NCBI GenBank assembly: GCA_025531455.1 | Contig: JAMYHL010000051.1 | Coordinates: forward strand, 62,001-126,000 | Direction: 5' to 3' | From: Apiotrichum sp. Y4204 | Lineage: Eukaryota; Basidiomycota; Tremellomycetes; Trichosporonales; Trichosporonaceae | DNA: 64,000 bases | Shown: positions 31,145-43,456 of the stretch, in pieces | How the letters are laid out: each line of letters opens with the position of its first letter | Position numbering within the stretch: position 1 is the stretch's first letter | The notes under the pieces: generated by a model | What the model saw: the letters and a program-made list of their open reading frames with translations, nothing else | The model's database searches: none | Told to the model about the DNA's origin: nothing | Program-made: the position numbers and the translations under genes

Positions 31145-32464
31145 TGATCCAGAGAACGTCAACCCCACCGACGTTGTCGCATCCACCACATTCCTTTCTT
31201 CTATCTATTACATATATGACTTCCATGTCCCCCGAGCGTTTTTTTGGCCTCCACGATATCACGATATGATCTCTTCTTTTTTCAATCTGTAATGTACATG
31301 CATCTGAGGTTGTCTGCAAGGTACGGAACGGGACGCGCGCGCGGTCGAGAAGCATTGACGGATGCCTTCCGGTGTATCGGAATGCAGTGCCAGTGAACAT
31401 TCCATTGCACCTACCCAAGCATTCCAAACAAGGGTGTACGCGGCATGGAGAGCTGCATCTTGTTAGACTCTAGGTCTCTCTTCGTCTAGATACCGTACTG
31501 CTCTCCCTCTCTCCGGATCGCACAACCGGTACTGGGGCCGTACTCGGTGCGCACACCCTGAGCACTGATACGGTCTCTCCTGAAGATAATACATACTCTT
31601 GCAGTCGTCCTATCACGTCGCGCAGGTTGACTGCATTCCGCATGGGAATGGAGAGCACAGGGAGAGGGAGGAGCACAGGGCGACAGAAGAGGGGAAATGT
31701 CGTTGGCCGGGCCCCGATGGAAGCCTCGCAACAACCCCGTTACAGTAATGAACAAGGTGGGGGCGCCGTGGGGGGATAAACATCGGGGGTTATCGTGTCA
31801 TTTGTCCCACCGCTCAATGGAGTGGCGCGCCGTGGGGAGGGCCGTGATGCCGTTATGCAAAGTCGTGATTGATCCAGTTGGCGAGGTTGCCCCGCACTGT
31901 TCGGGTTTGACCTCCATCTTCACCTCTTATGCCCTCTTCATCGTTGTCCCACTGACATGCTGTGGACGCCTATGCGGCGGCGCCCCTCTGTTTCATGCGC
32001 TGCTTCACGCTTTTTAATCTCCTCCGCCATTCTCGGTGTGATCGGGGCACGCGGGTCACGCCACGCCTCAAAGCCACGCGATCAGCCACGAGTGATACCT
32101 CGAGAACTGGAGCGGTGAGGGCCGACGACGCGACGACTGTGCGCATTGGGCCTCTGGCCTCTGCGCCGCTGGGCCTCCGGGCTTCTGGGCCTCTGGGGAC
32201 GGAGGTGTCGGCCCGTCTCCGAGGTACCGAGGTACCGAGGTCCGAGACGTCCGAGATGTCTCGTAGCTCTCCATGATTGATCGGTGGGCAGAGAACGTAC
32301 TTGCAGCTGCACATGTTGCATGGGAATCCCTCGACATCTTTCATCTTTCACATTGCTGATCTTCCGAAACATGCTGCCTACTGGAACAACTACTCTCTCC
32401 ACTGACACTACTCCTACTGACAAATATCCCACTGTTCTCGGTACGGAACAACCTGCCTGACGCG
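31145..32464. other. intergenic with CT/GA-rich repeats
   Basis: No gene is supported. Direct repeats are present at 32148-32200 (GGGCCTCTG units) and 32219-32253 (CCGAGGTA units). It contains both flanking 3' ends. Confidence 0.6.
32148..32253. repeat. two short tandem repeat patches (GGGCCTCTG; CCGAGGTA)
   Basis: The first patch has four or five imperfect GGGCCTCTG units, and the second has three CCGAGGTA units followed by CCGAGACGT. Confidence 0.6.
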
Positions 32465-33739
32465 CTACACCATGGTCGCCTTCTCGATGTGGGCCGTCTC
32501 GCCATTAGCCTTGGAGAATCCGAGGCCCGTAGAAAGAACACGGCCAAGGCCGACCTCTGGGCTGCCGCTCTTGGCCGAGAGGATGCGCTGGAGGTGTGCC
32601 TCCTTTTCCGCCGTCTGCGCCTGGTGCACCGACAAGGCGCCCGGCGTCGGCGGGCGTACCGCATCAGCGAGGAAGAATGTCTGGAATGCCGCGCCGACAA
32701 TCGTGCCAGCAATGTTCGTCAGGCACGTCAGAGCAGTGTACCGATCCGGGAACGCCTTCCTGCCCCAGATGCACGCGACGGCGAAGCGCGAGCCAAGGTC
32801 GCGAGCCGTGTTGAGTGCGATCCCGTTGGGTGCGTAACAGACGATAGTGATAAAGTAGATGAGGCCAATGATGATGGGGCCCGAGGCGGGGACGATGAAG
32901 ATGTTGGATGGATCGAGGACTGAGAAGACGGCGCACCCGATGATTGCCGTCGCCATAAACTCGTTCACAAAGACAATGCCCATCTCAGCGCCGGGAGCAA
33001 GGAAAAGACCAATCGTGCCGGCAGGACCGGCAGGGCTGAAGATTGCCGCTTCCTGACCGCCAGCCATCATAGCCTGGGTGATCTTGTGAAGCGACGTGCT
33101 ATACTGCGCGTAGACGATGAGGCCTGCAATGAAGGCGCCGAAGATCTGCGACACAATGTACTGCGGAACTTTACGCCACGGGAAGCCTTTGAAGAGCGCA
33201 AAGGCGATGGTCATGCACGGGTTGAGATGGCCACCAGAAGTCGGGCCGCAAATGGTGATGGCCAGGACGATGCTGGAGTGCGTCAGGATTCATCCAGTGA
33301 CGCAGACACTCCGAGAACAGCCACTTACGCAAAAGTGTAGCAGAGACTAATGTTCAACAGCGAGCCCTGCCCCTCCTCCTTGGCCGCCGAAGTCACCAGG
33401 AACGCGGCGGTCGCGCCGAAACCGCCCCAGCAGTAGAGCACGACGCCGAAGAACTCGGCGAGGCACTCCATGAGCCACTTGGGACGGCGCGCCTCCCAGC
33501 TCGTGAGCCACGCGGGGGCCTCAGGGTGCGGCGCCGAGTGTGGCGCGTCGTGCGGCAGGAAAACATCGCCGATACCGACTCACAGGCGTCAGCAACTCCT
33601 GTACAAGTGTTGCATACCGCGATCGACATGTCCTGGCAGCACCAGCCAGGCACACCATGCACACCGCAGGAGTGTGGCATGTGGCTCGTCACTCACTCTC
33701 CATCTCTCCCGGCTGACGGTGAGGGCGTTGGTGGGCCAT
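32465..33739 (-). CDS. aquaglyceroporin (MIP family) with altered NPA boxes
   Basis: Exons 33739-33697, 33578-33329 and 33272-32465 give 366 residues in frame; the first exon is short and least certain. The MIP channel begins at WLMECLAEFFGVVLYCWGG. The first half-helix box reads GGHLNPCMTIAFALFKGF (NPC instead of NPA) and the second reads PNGIALNTARDLGSRFA (NTA instead of NPA). The Asp after the second box (ARD) is the mark of glycerol-transporting members. Further helices include NEFMATAIIGCAVFSVLD and GPIIIGLIYF. About 90 cytoplasmic residues follow. It probably conducts glycerol or other small solutes, possibly with changed selectivity because both boxes deviate. Intron 1 (118 nt) is inferred from phase. 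Confidence 0.88.
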
Positions 33740-36700
33740 GGCTCGCGCTGTCGCGTGTAAAGGGAAAGAATGCAAGTGTAGTGTAACGGTGTAGCTGTCG
33801 GGGCTCCCCCATACAGCTGGGGGACCCGCGGGGTACAACTATATATACTTGCGCTTCATCGACAACAATGAGCGGAATCTCGGTATTGGACGGTGAACGC
33901 GCAGTCAAAGCACCCCGTCGGCCATCATGTCGCTTTCCACTTGCCGAGAACGCGTGAAAGGCACAGCGGGGCACAATTGGTTCAATGTTGAAAGGCTATC
34001 GGCACAATACTCCACCGGGGCGTGCTTTCCGGCTCTAACGGTGGGCGCGCGGGTTCTTAGAAGAAAAGCTATTCTTGCAGCCCCGAGCCCCAGTCGCTTG
34101 GAGATCGCCGACCTTGACGGACACGCAGGCTCAACGTCATGACTGCACAAAGGAATGCGCAGGTACTGCATTTCTCAAGTCAGCCCGTGTCCGGCATCCC
34201 TCGGGCCTCATCGATGAGGTGAACAGACAACTTCCCGTCAAACATGTTCTACGCGCGGGCGCATTATGACGCCTACTGAATGGGATGTGGGGCCCGGCGG
34301 ACTCGGCGGTGCCGGGAGTGCTAAATCTGGCACATGCTGCGTTCGTCAGAGCCAGCGTGCTACATGCCGTACCCGGGCACGCCCATACCCCGGCACAGTC
34401 GGCAGCATGAAGCTGCAAGTTGCATCGAGACGTAGGTTGCCGATGGCAATGGTTAGACAAATTGGTGAAAGCGGGCAAAAGCGAGGCTGAAGGCTTCAGG
34501 AGCGTGCCTTGAGGCATCGAACCGGGGCTCCTGACCAGTGGAACCACTCTCGACGCCGCTGCGCGCGCTGCGCAAGTCCAGCCCCCATGCACAATCGCAC
34601 AAGTCCTGAACATCCAGAGAGACCGAGAGCCAAGAACGCCGCCTGTGGGGACCCACGCGTGCACATGTGTGGAGTTTCTGGAGTCTCGTTCCTTGAATTC
34701 CTCTATCCACCACCACGGGCCCCGTCCTGGCCGCCGCAACTCTTTTCGAGTATTGATCATTGACATCCCCGAGTAGGCGTCAGTGTCCGAGTAGGCTGGC
34801 TTCGTGTCCCCAGAGATCTGTGCATGACAGGAATAGCCGCCGGCTCCACATGCTGTTGCAGAATCCGGTGGGCGGACATCACGAGTGGGTCGGGGCCGCA
34901 AGCTGCTGCTAAGTCGTCCCGCAGTGCGTTCTGGCTTCAACAGGTGCCGCGAGTGTGACAAACAAACAGACAGTCGAAGGTTGTTCGCTATCTCAAAGAC
35001 TCTTTCCATTCCATTACTCGTTGACTAGATCGCCTGGTGACCAGTGTAACCCTAGCGAATGTTCGGGGCCTTCGGGGTTCGCGGCCATGTCACCGGCACT
35101 ATCATCGATAGCGTACGACGACTGCTAGAGAGCCGAGCCCAAAATAACCTCCTGATTTGTATCGACAAGAAGCAAGATGCCGGATTCCATCATTGAACAC
35201 CGAACAATGAAGCCGCATGCGCACAATGTGGAGAAAGAAACAACTTGTGGTCAAAAGCGGCCCACTGCCATGCCACAATCTCCGCAAACCCATCCCCCCC
35301 ATCCGCTTATTAGACCTACCTATCCAGTCTTGCTGATCAGTCGGGAAGACATCTCGAGAGAGTTGCTGCAGCGGATTCTTGTGGGGACGCTTCATAAATA
35401 GACACTTTCAGTCCGTCGCTAGGAACAGACTCGGGACGAGAGGAATGCAAGCTCTTCAAGCTCTCCCCTTGCCGAGATATGCGGCGCGTTGCGGCGATGG
35501 GTAAGGTCGTAAGTTGGACTTTAGGACAGCACATGATGGGTTCTCCTCCGGGTTTTATTCTCTCAGCCGTGATCTGACGATGGAACAATCGAAAACTCCG
35601 TCTTACAGGAACCTTTTGTTGCTTGAACCCGACAAGCTAAAGTTCGCACACTGTTGTCGCTGATGATGTCAGTCACCGGGTACTCGCTGGCGGCATGGAA
35701 GGTGCTGTTATAGAAGTGGGACGATGAGGCTCAGCGGTAGGAACTAATGGACTAACAACAGGACCTAGACGGAGATCAAGATTGAAAAAGCAAAAGACAG
35801 TGAGTCTATCATGCCATTCCCACCCGCTCGCTCCATGGCCGCGGGTCTCTATCCATGTCTATTTCCGCCGTCTTCAGACAAGGACTTCACAAGCTGGTCT
35901 AGCGTAGCGGGCAGTGGATCAACAGTGAGTGAAAGTGACATGGGCCAAGTCTTTGTGGAGCAGCTGCGTCGTTGTGAGATGCATGCTGTAATAGAGCAGA
36001 CCTCGGTTCACGAAGATGCGGCTTAACGTCGGTTCTGCAGTTCCGCAAGTGTGTGACGTTGTGCGCTGTGCGAATCGAGGTCAGCTGCAACGTGCATTTA
36101 ATGAACGACAAGTCGGAACAATGGATTAGGCACTCACCGATGCTCAGCAAGGTTTCCACTCGGAGCTTACACTCCACCGACATGACCTACGGCGACAACA
36201 TGAGGGAATGCCGAGCGGCCGGCCGTGCGCGCAGTGTCGACCGCAGCACCAAGCATGGAACTATGGAGACTACCTCTGACGCGCATGCCGGCAGCGCGTT
36301 ACTTGCGAAACCAGTTGCTCGCACTGCCAAGGACCACATCCGAGGGCTGTTCACAGGGTCATTACGGCACGGTTTCATGCACCCGCCTGCCCAAATCGTG
36401 GAATACCGCGCCCGCCGTGGGGTTTGCAGTGAACACAACTGTGTGTTGTGACTGCCAGTACCGGAGATGCACAGGGAACAAGGGATGCAAGGGAGCGGAA
36501 TACCCAGTCAAAGCGCCCCGATGAGCACGAAAGCAGTAAGAAAAAGTCTACTACAAGACGTAGAGGCTGCGGCGGGTACCTGGACAGTTTGGCACCACCG
36601 CGTACTGTACTGCCAGATGGTTCGCCTTGTGCAAAGCATCGTTGCATGCTGCATGCATGTACGTGGATGAAAGATGGAGCTGGAATCATGACTCCACACT

Positions 36701-36874
36701 TATCACCATTGACTCCCTGCTCGACACCACGGACGGCGAGCACGGCCTAACCGAAACGATATCGACGATACCACCGGAGGCGCTGCTGGGGTGCGCCTAC
36801 CGCCCGTCAACACGCGACGCAGCTTGTCCTGCTCCACTTCCCCAGATTGCCCAACACCGCGCTCCACGTCCAGG
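33740..36874. other. intergenic, no supported gene
   Basis: Several open frames exist, the longest being 290 codons on the minus strand at 34137-35009, but they are Cys/Arg/Ser-rich with no domain or splice logic. I see no repeats of note. Confidence 0.55.
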
Positions 36875-38243
36875 ATGTTTGACCTCGCGAAGACTCGCTT
36901 GGGTGTGGTCATCGCGGCAGTTGCGATGACTGCCAGCGCCCAGTTTATCAATCTGCCAAGTGGTCCGCTGCACCCTTGTGACAGCGTACCAATCTCATGG
37001 GGTGGCTTCAGTTCAAACGTAGCCATGTCAGTTTAACCCACTGACTGCGTGCTGACTGCCTTACAGTTACGCCCAGGTATATCCCATTCCACTTCGAGCG
37101 GGAAGCGATCTGATCATCCCCAACGCAATGGCTTCGGGAACATATCCGTGGACCGTAAAGGTTGGCGCTGGCTCTGAGATTGTCTTCGAAGTAAGAAGTA
37201 AAAGCGGAAGCCAGTCCGCAAGTTCAGAGAGATTCTCTGTGTTGCCAGCAGAAGACCCAGACTCCTGTCCCTCAGATTACATCTTGCCCTTGGCGTCCTC
37301 GCCCCGACCCCAGTCCAGCAGCTTATCAACAACAATACAATCACAAACGTCGTCGGTACAGGATTCCACTACCTCGTCATCATCGCCGCAATCTCTCACG
37401 CCCTCCGCGTCCTCCTCGACATCGTCAGCAACTCGAAACCCATCATCCCAAACAACAGCTTTCTCTCCGAATGGCACATCGGGTGGCGCCGCCGCCATTG
37501 CTCCAACCACGACCGGTTTGTCCTCGATCTCCAGCCCCACCACAGGCGACAACAGCCCGACAGCTGGTGCGGCCCCCGCGCAGGACCCACCAAAGGGCAA
37601 ATCCTCCAAAACGGGCGCCATTGCCGGCGGGGTCGTCGGTGGGGTGGTGGGACTTGCCCTTCTCCTTCTTCTTGCGCTTTGCCTGGCGCGGCGCCGCAAA
37701 AGACGTCGCGCACTGGCAGAAGCTACAGCGGCATGGACCACCGGGTCAGGCAAGGCGGACACCAACGGCAAACACCAGGGCTACGTTCCCGGAGAGCTGC
37801 CATACGAGCACGATGGCCTCGCAGATCCGTTCGCCCATCCCGACAGGGAGCTGGGGCTTCTCGCCTCCCCCTTCCCCGCCTCACTGGCCGCGTCCTCGTC
37901 GCCAACATTATCGCCGAGCGGGCGCTCGCCAAAAGGGCCGGGAACGCCGAAACGAGATACCCTCATGTCGCAGGTGTCCGTCCCGTCTGTGCCTTCGAGC
38001 CCTGAGAAGCCGCGCGACGCCCCGACAACGCTCACGAACGGGTTCCCATCACCGCCGCCGCGCGCCGAGACGACACACACCAGCCCGCGACACACGAGCA
38101 TTGGCTCGTTCTCTATGGTACCCATGGACCACCGCGGCGACACGGGCGGACCGTGGCCTTTGGCTGGAGCCGATGACCTCGCAGAGGAGGAGCCGGCAAG
38201 CCCCATCTCGCCCGGCCCGCGTCCACCACCAAGGCGGAGATAG
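36875..38243 (+). CDS. secreted/membrane surface protein, Ser/Thr-rich ectodomain and single TM
   Basis: Exons 36875-37026 and 37067-38243 give 442 residues. A signal peptide (MFDLAKTRLGVVIAAVAMTASAQ...) precedes a beta-sandwich-like ectodomain with HPCDSVPISWGG, SGTYPWTVKVGAGS and IVFEVRSKSG, closing at DSC. A mucin-like Ser/Thr stretch of about 110 residues, likely O-mannosylated, leads to a TM helix (GAIAGGVVGGVVGLALLLLL) followed by the stop-transfer RRRKRRR. The cytoplasmic tail of about 180 residues is rich in Ser/Pro. The arrangement equals that of the gene at 8543, and both belong to a class common in basidiomycetes. Role unknown; cell-wall sensing is an inference from layout. The donor GTCAGT is atypical. 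Confidence 0.85.
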
Positions 38244-41200
38244 TGGCGTCAGTAGTAGAGTATTTCGGCTGTCGCGGGTCAACGCCGTGCCGTACACGCT
38301 GTTCCGGAGCATATATTGTGTATCTTTCTGCATTGCATCTACAGTTTCTTCCGCGTGTGTTGCGCCTGCAAGCTTAGTGAATCTGGCACACGGTCAGATG
38401 TTTCTTCGAAAACACATGGAAGTGGAGCATGAGCAATATGGATGGAGACCGAAGAGACAAGACGGGCTGTGGTCTGTGGTTGAACACTCCAGCATGCAGA
38501 GTGCAGAGTCTAGCAAGCGCTTGACTGGGTCGGCCAGTCTCCTGCATGTCATCATCGGGCAACGCCGAGCTGCTTCCATCGTTGAGGTTAGTGCACATGC
38601 ATACGGAACGCCATGGTCTTGAATGCACAGTCGCACAGGTCAAAGCCTCCAACGTGTCCGTCACATGTGTGACAGCAACACCGCCGGACAGCAATCCAGG
38701 TCTCAATCCGCATGCCCGAGGGCCCAAGTGCGTTGCGGCGCACTGCAATAACTTCGTTGAATGAGTGGCGCTTTCGTGGCGCGTCCGGGGCGCGTCCGTG
38801 GCGCGTCAAGATGCAGCTCGCGCATACGTCTGCTGCTTCTGAACCTTGATAAGGACTGCGACCACATACCGACACCTCGTTGCGTACATGACCACCTTCG
38901 TATTCAACCAGAGTATTGCGTTGGTCAGCCTTGGGTCAAGCGTGTCCTACTGTCCAAGTACCATAACCCATCATCGGCCTCGGGCGAACACAGACAACTG
39001 CGGTCTCGGAATATTCTACACACACGGCGGCTACTTGTCTTGTTAGCCCCACTGCCGACTTGGCGACATGCCGCGGGGCGTTAGCAGCGCTGGATCGTTA
39101 GCAGTCAACGCTGCAATACATCCCAGTCATTGGCCTGCACCACTCAGACCTGATCGCAGGGGACATCATCACCTCAGAGGTCGACTTGGTGGGAGAGTTA
39201 TGGGGGCGAGTCTAGTGGAGAAATGATCAAGTACTGAACTCACCCCAGTAGGATTCATCGACACTGAGAAGCACAACTCAATACGAGACGATGGATCGTC
39301 TCGCGTAGCTGGATCGGCCATGCGCGCCTACGCCAACGGTGTCCACGCGACAATTTCCCAGCAAAGGTTTGATTCGCGATTCTCCAGGCAATTCACAACG
39401 ACGAGGAGGTGATGGGTGGCGAGCATGGACGGGGGGCAAGACTGCCCGGCGAGGGACTCCAGGCCAGTCAGTGCACACATCCAACTCATCTTCTGCAGCT
39501 CCACCCATCGTACCGTGGTTCTCATTTCCACGCTCACAACTTACAAACACTGATTGATGCGCTGACAGAGGCCCACAGATTCCGTCCTGACCACCCCCCA
39601 CAAACATCCACCGTATTCACGAAGTATGCAATTAGATAAACACCCGTAACACGCACAGTGCTTGGCTGTCCTGAGGGCGACTTGGACTCGGAGATGTCGG
39701 TGACAAGGTACAGGACCTTGGCACGTTCTGGATCTTCTGGACACAAACCTCATCAGGACGCTTACGATGCGTCCATGGGTAAGGCGTGGGCGACAGGTGC
39801 GGAACTCGCCACCTGCCGGCCGCTGAGGTTGACGACAGTCGCATCAACATCGATGGACGCTCACGGTCGCCACACCGGTGCTGTCGGAACGCACGGCTGA
39901 CTATTGTTCGGGTCGTGATCGCAATGCCGCTCTGAACCGCCTGAAGGCCGAGACCCGCATGACGCGGTGACGTTGTGGACGGTTGTGTGGACGACCGTCC
40001 CGACCGTCCCGAAGGTGCCTCACCCCACGCGACTGCCACATGACTTGAACTCAGACTTGGTAGCTTGGTGCTTGAAAGCCCGAGTGCATGTTAGAGTGAC
40101 AACCCCGAAGTGGCTGACGAGATCCGGACAGCGACAGCTGAAAGCGTAACCCACCCAACCAATGCATAATGACTTCACGAGTCCGATCATCGGGTCGCCA
40201 AACACCGCAGGCTCGGGTGCCAACGATGCGGTGGCCCAGAGTTTGACTCACTCGATCACTTCTAAGGTTATCACGAGGTGACCCACCCCACGTTTAGGTT
40301 GTACTAGTGCTAGAGTGGTTAGTCCGATGGGTCCTTCACAACCCAGCGATAAGATTATCGGGTGCTTGTACGATTGTTTGTTCGCTTTGAGAAAGTCCGA
40401 TCATGTTGTCATGAGCACTGACTATGCCGTGGAACCTGCCGTGCACGGGAGACCCGGATTGACCTTCTTGGCGTGCATCATGGTGTCCGGCGTCGTCACA
40501 TCACATCGCATCACAGCATCATCATGATCCAGTGCCGAGCGGAGAGAGTTTGACTGCTCCGAGGACGCTCCGCTGACAGTCGCCGTCAGGTGCCGAGGAA
40601 GGACGAAGCAACGGCAAGGAGGCCGTCCACGGCCGTCCGAGCGAGCACCGAGATGGTACCGGGTAGCGGCGAAGTATAGAGGAGGACGTAGTGGTTCACT
40701 TTTCCGCCCCGAGAAAGCGCCTAACCTCCTTGGAGCCATTTCCCCAACAGCCTTCACCTCGTTTCATCATCGTCGGGTCGAGTTCGGAAGCGCATCGTCT
40801 TCGGCGGACGGCAACTTTCCTGTCTGATCGGTATGATGTATGGACCACCAACCATCACGAATCACGGATTCCAGCTGCTCGTCATGACACAACAAGTTGA
40901 TGTCGTTGGCACTTTGTTGGGCCCCGAGCGAACGTGCAGACCCGTACGTGAACTAGACTAAACACAGTAACAGTGGGTGGTGTGGAGAGGAATGCAACGG
41001 GAGCGGCAGGAATAGGCGCAAGCGCAGATGGCAACCGGGATGTAGGCGATAACGGGAATTGTTACCCACACTGACTCCCGTCCTCTGCCAAGTGATGGAT
41101 CTTGAACCGATCTCTTAGACGACCATTGCCTTTGGGCAGATAGCCCGAGTACACATCGCGTCAGTTGTTGTGGAAGGTCCTTTGGGCTGATGTGAAGCCG

Positions 41201-42392
41201 GGGCCAGAAGCCCATGAGCTCCGTGCCGGCACCTGTCAGATGACTAAACTTAGGTTTATCGTCTCTTAAGTTTATCGGGAGGCGGATGCTACCAGCTGTC
41301 AACAGCCACTGTGACGCAACATCGGAGCATTACGGTGTGGGGTGGGGTTGCGCAGTGCGGGGAGCGGTGTTTCGATAACAAAACAGGCACTCTGCCCTTA
41401 TCCACCCCGTGTTCCAGCCCGATCTTGTCGTGGCCCCGACTCCCGAGTTACGAGTTACGGAGGTTCTGCGGGGTGAAACATCTGCGGGAACACAAGTAGT
41501 GGACAGTATGCTTCTTGGAACCGATCTGTGGTGGAGCGGAGAGTCGGATAACCTGGTCGGTGGTGGCAATGAGAACCTCAAAGTGGCACCTCGCAACCGG
41601 AGCATTTGAGCTTGTTATCACAGTGTCTGCGACGGTCCACAAAGCGTAATGAGGACCGTACAGTTGACAGATTATCCAGCAGCCAAGGAAAATCCCAGAG
41701 GAGATGCTTGCAGACAGTCTCGTTGTCTTGTAAGAAGATGGCATGTGGCCTGACGGCTGACGAGAAGTCTCTGGGGTTCCCTCTCGTGTTATCTGAAGGG
41801 ACAAGCCAGCAGTCGCTCATTCATGACGCACAAACACTACAAGCTCACAGTGTGGTGCCGAGAAAGCGAAGCGGATGCCGGTGTCGCGACGCCGCCGAGT
41901 AGACTTGCCGAGATACTGGGATACAGTTTAGTGTGACCCGTTCTGGTCTCTCCAGATGGTGCTGTTGGATACAGGCACCCGTTCTTCGGCTCCGTTTCGT
42001 TAGGTGGGCCAAGTATCGTGTCATCGCTGCAACTATGAAGAGGGATCTTGTGGAAGTGTCTCTCATGCTCCGTCAGGCTCATCTGTGGGAGCAGCTCCAG
42101 CAATTCTCTCAGCTCCATCAACTCTGGGGCTACTCTATCTTCGTGGGGCATCCCCGCGCGTCCTGAGGAACCTCACCTGTGCCTCACAGCCGGGAGGCAT
42201 ACCGAAGATGGTTTCGACGAGAGCTCTTCGACCTTCTTGGTCGTAGGGCTATTGCTGGAGAGAGAAGCAAACACTTGCACGCTCTCGTTTGCCCTCTCTG
42301 AAAGATATAAAAGGGCAGGACTCCTGTCCGTTCTGTCTCTCCATCCTTCAAGTCTTTCGGTTCTCCCTCCACTACAACTACCGATCAACACC
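38244..42392. other. 4.1-kb intergenic region, no supported gene
   Basis: This is the longest gene-free stretch. Near 38766-38806 there are three GTGGCGCGTCC-like units. Its last 100 bases are the promoter and pyrimidine-rich leader of the glycine-rich protein gene. Confidence 0.55.
42306..42312 (+). promoter_or_regulatory. TATA box of the glycine-rich secreted protein gene
   Basis: TATAAAA lies 81-87 bases before the ATG at 42393 and is followed by a CT-rich leader, the layout of a strong fungal promoter. Confidence 0.65.
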
Positions 42393-42989
42393 ATGCTCTT
42401 CACCAAGTTTGTCGCCCTCGCCCTCCCGGCTCTTGCCCTTGCCGCTCCTGCCCCCCAGGACGACCAGGCCAAGGCCAACAACCTCAACAACCTGTACAGC
42501 AAGTTCGAGGTGAAGGAGGACGGCACTCTCGTCGGCCCCGGCGGCTACCTCGACCCTCAGGGTGTCTTCCACCAGGGCGAGTACACTGGTAACTCCAAGC
42601 GCGACCTTGAGGAGCGCTTCTTCTTCAAGGGCCTCTTCGGCGGCGGCAAGGGCGGCGGCGGCTGCTCTGGTGGCAACTGCGGTGGTGGTGGCGGCGGCGG
42701 CGGCGGCCTCACCGTCGGCATCCCGGGTCTCCTCACCACCACCTTCGGCGGCCCCGGTGGTGGCATCACTACCACCGTTCTTGGCCGGGGCCCCGGCGGT
42801 GGCCAGGTCGCTGGTTCCACCGGCGGCAGTGGCGGCGGTGGTAACGGCAACGGCGACTACATCTACGGCCAGACCCAGCAGGGCCAGCCTTGGATCTGGG
42901 GTCCCAACGGCCCCCAGCCCGGCCAGCCCTGCGCGACCGGTCTCTGCCCCTGCCCCAACTGCCCTCCCATCTTTGGTCAGGGTCAGTAA
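42393..42989 (+). CDS. secreted glycine-rich protein with KR propeptide site
   Basis: This is an intron-free frame of 198 codons. A signal peptide (MLFTKFVALALPALALAAP) is followed by a charged pro-region with FEVKEDGTLVGPGGYLDPQ and the dibasic site NSKRDLEERFFFKG, where a Kex2-type protease would cut after KR. The mature part is glycine-rich (GGGKGGGGCSGGNCGGGG...), with a central Thr-rich LTVGIPGLLTTTFGGPGGG and a Pro/Cys-rich end CATGLCPCPNCPPIFGQGQ. The Cys residues sit in CxxxxC and CPCPNC patterns. Codon use is extremely biased to C-ending codons and there is a strong TATA box, so it is probably highly expressed. It may be a wall, matrix or surface-active protein; this is inference, as I recognise no family. 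Confidence 0.85.
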   Translation: MLFTKFVALALPALALAAPAPQDDQAKANNLNNLYSKFEVKEDGTLVGPGGYLDPQGVFHQGEYTGNSKRDLEERFFFKGLFGGGKGGGGCSGGNCGGGGGGGGGLTVGIPGLLTTTFGGPGGGITTTVLGRGPGGGQVAGSTGGSGGGGNGNGDYIYGQTQQGQPWIWGPNGPQPGQPCATGLCPCPNCPPIFGQGQ

Positions 42990-43456
42990 TCGCCTCGGCT
43001 CGCTATACACGTCTTCTTTCCACCGCGACGTCTTAATTGGGTCCGTCTTTCGTCAAAGTAGTTACTAGTCTTTGCGGAGTAGCGATGGGATGCCATTTAG
43101 TTTCTTAATCTACCGTCTGCTGCAGCTTGTTAAGTCCCACTCCGATTGTCACAGACTTCACAGTCCATAAGGCTCAGAATGCCTGGTTGACGGACGATCT
43201 AATAGTGAGCACTTTTGCAGACACCCCACGCATTACGACGTTATCTTACGATGACTGTGACACCGATACCTTGTTTGCCCTGTCATGGCATTTGCAGACC
43301 ACGGGCTCACCCTCGATATCGCTGTTCATGTCTACCAGCGTTGTAAGAATGCATCGAGTGTCGCCTGTGCGACGGTAATAAGAGAGGCTACGACGGGAGC
43401 GGCGCATGAGATGACCACGAAAGAAGTTGAGCCGTCGCGACAATCTAGCGCGACAC
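42990..43456. other. convergent 3' intergenic region
   Basis: No gene is supported between two genes for secreted proteins that point at each other. Confidence 0.65.

Noticed and set aside
34500..34575. tRNA-like sequence (GGTTCGATGCC on the minus strand)
   Set aside because: The T-stem does not pair and no acceptor or anticodon stem can be drawn.
34137..35009. 290-codon minus-strand open frame in a gene-poor region
   Set aside because: It is rich in Cys, Arg, Ser and Thr without a domain, membrane span or codon bias like that of neighbouring genes.
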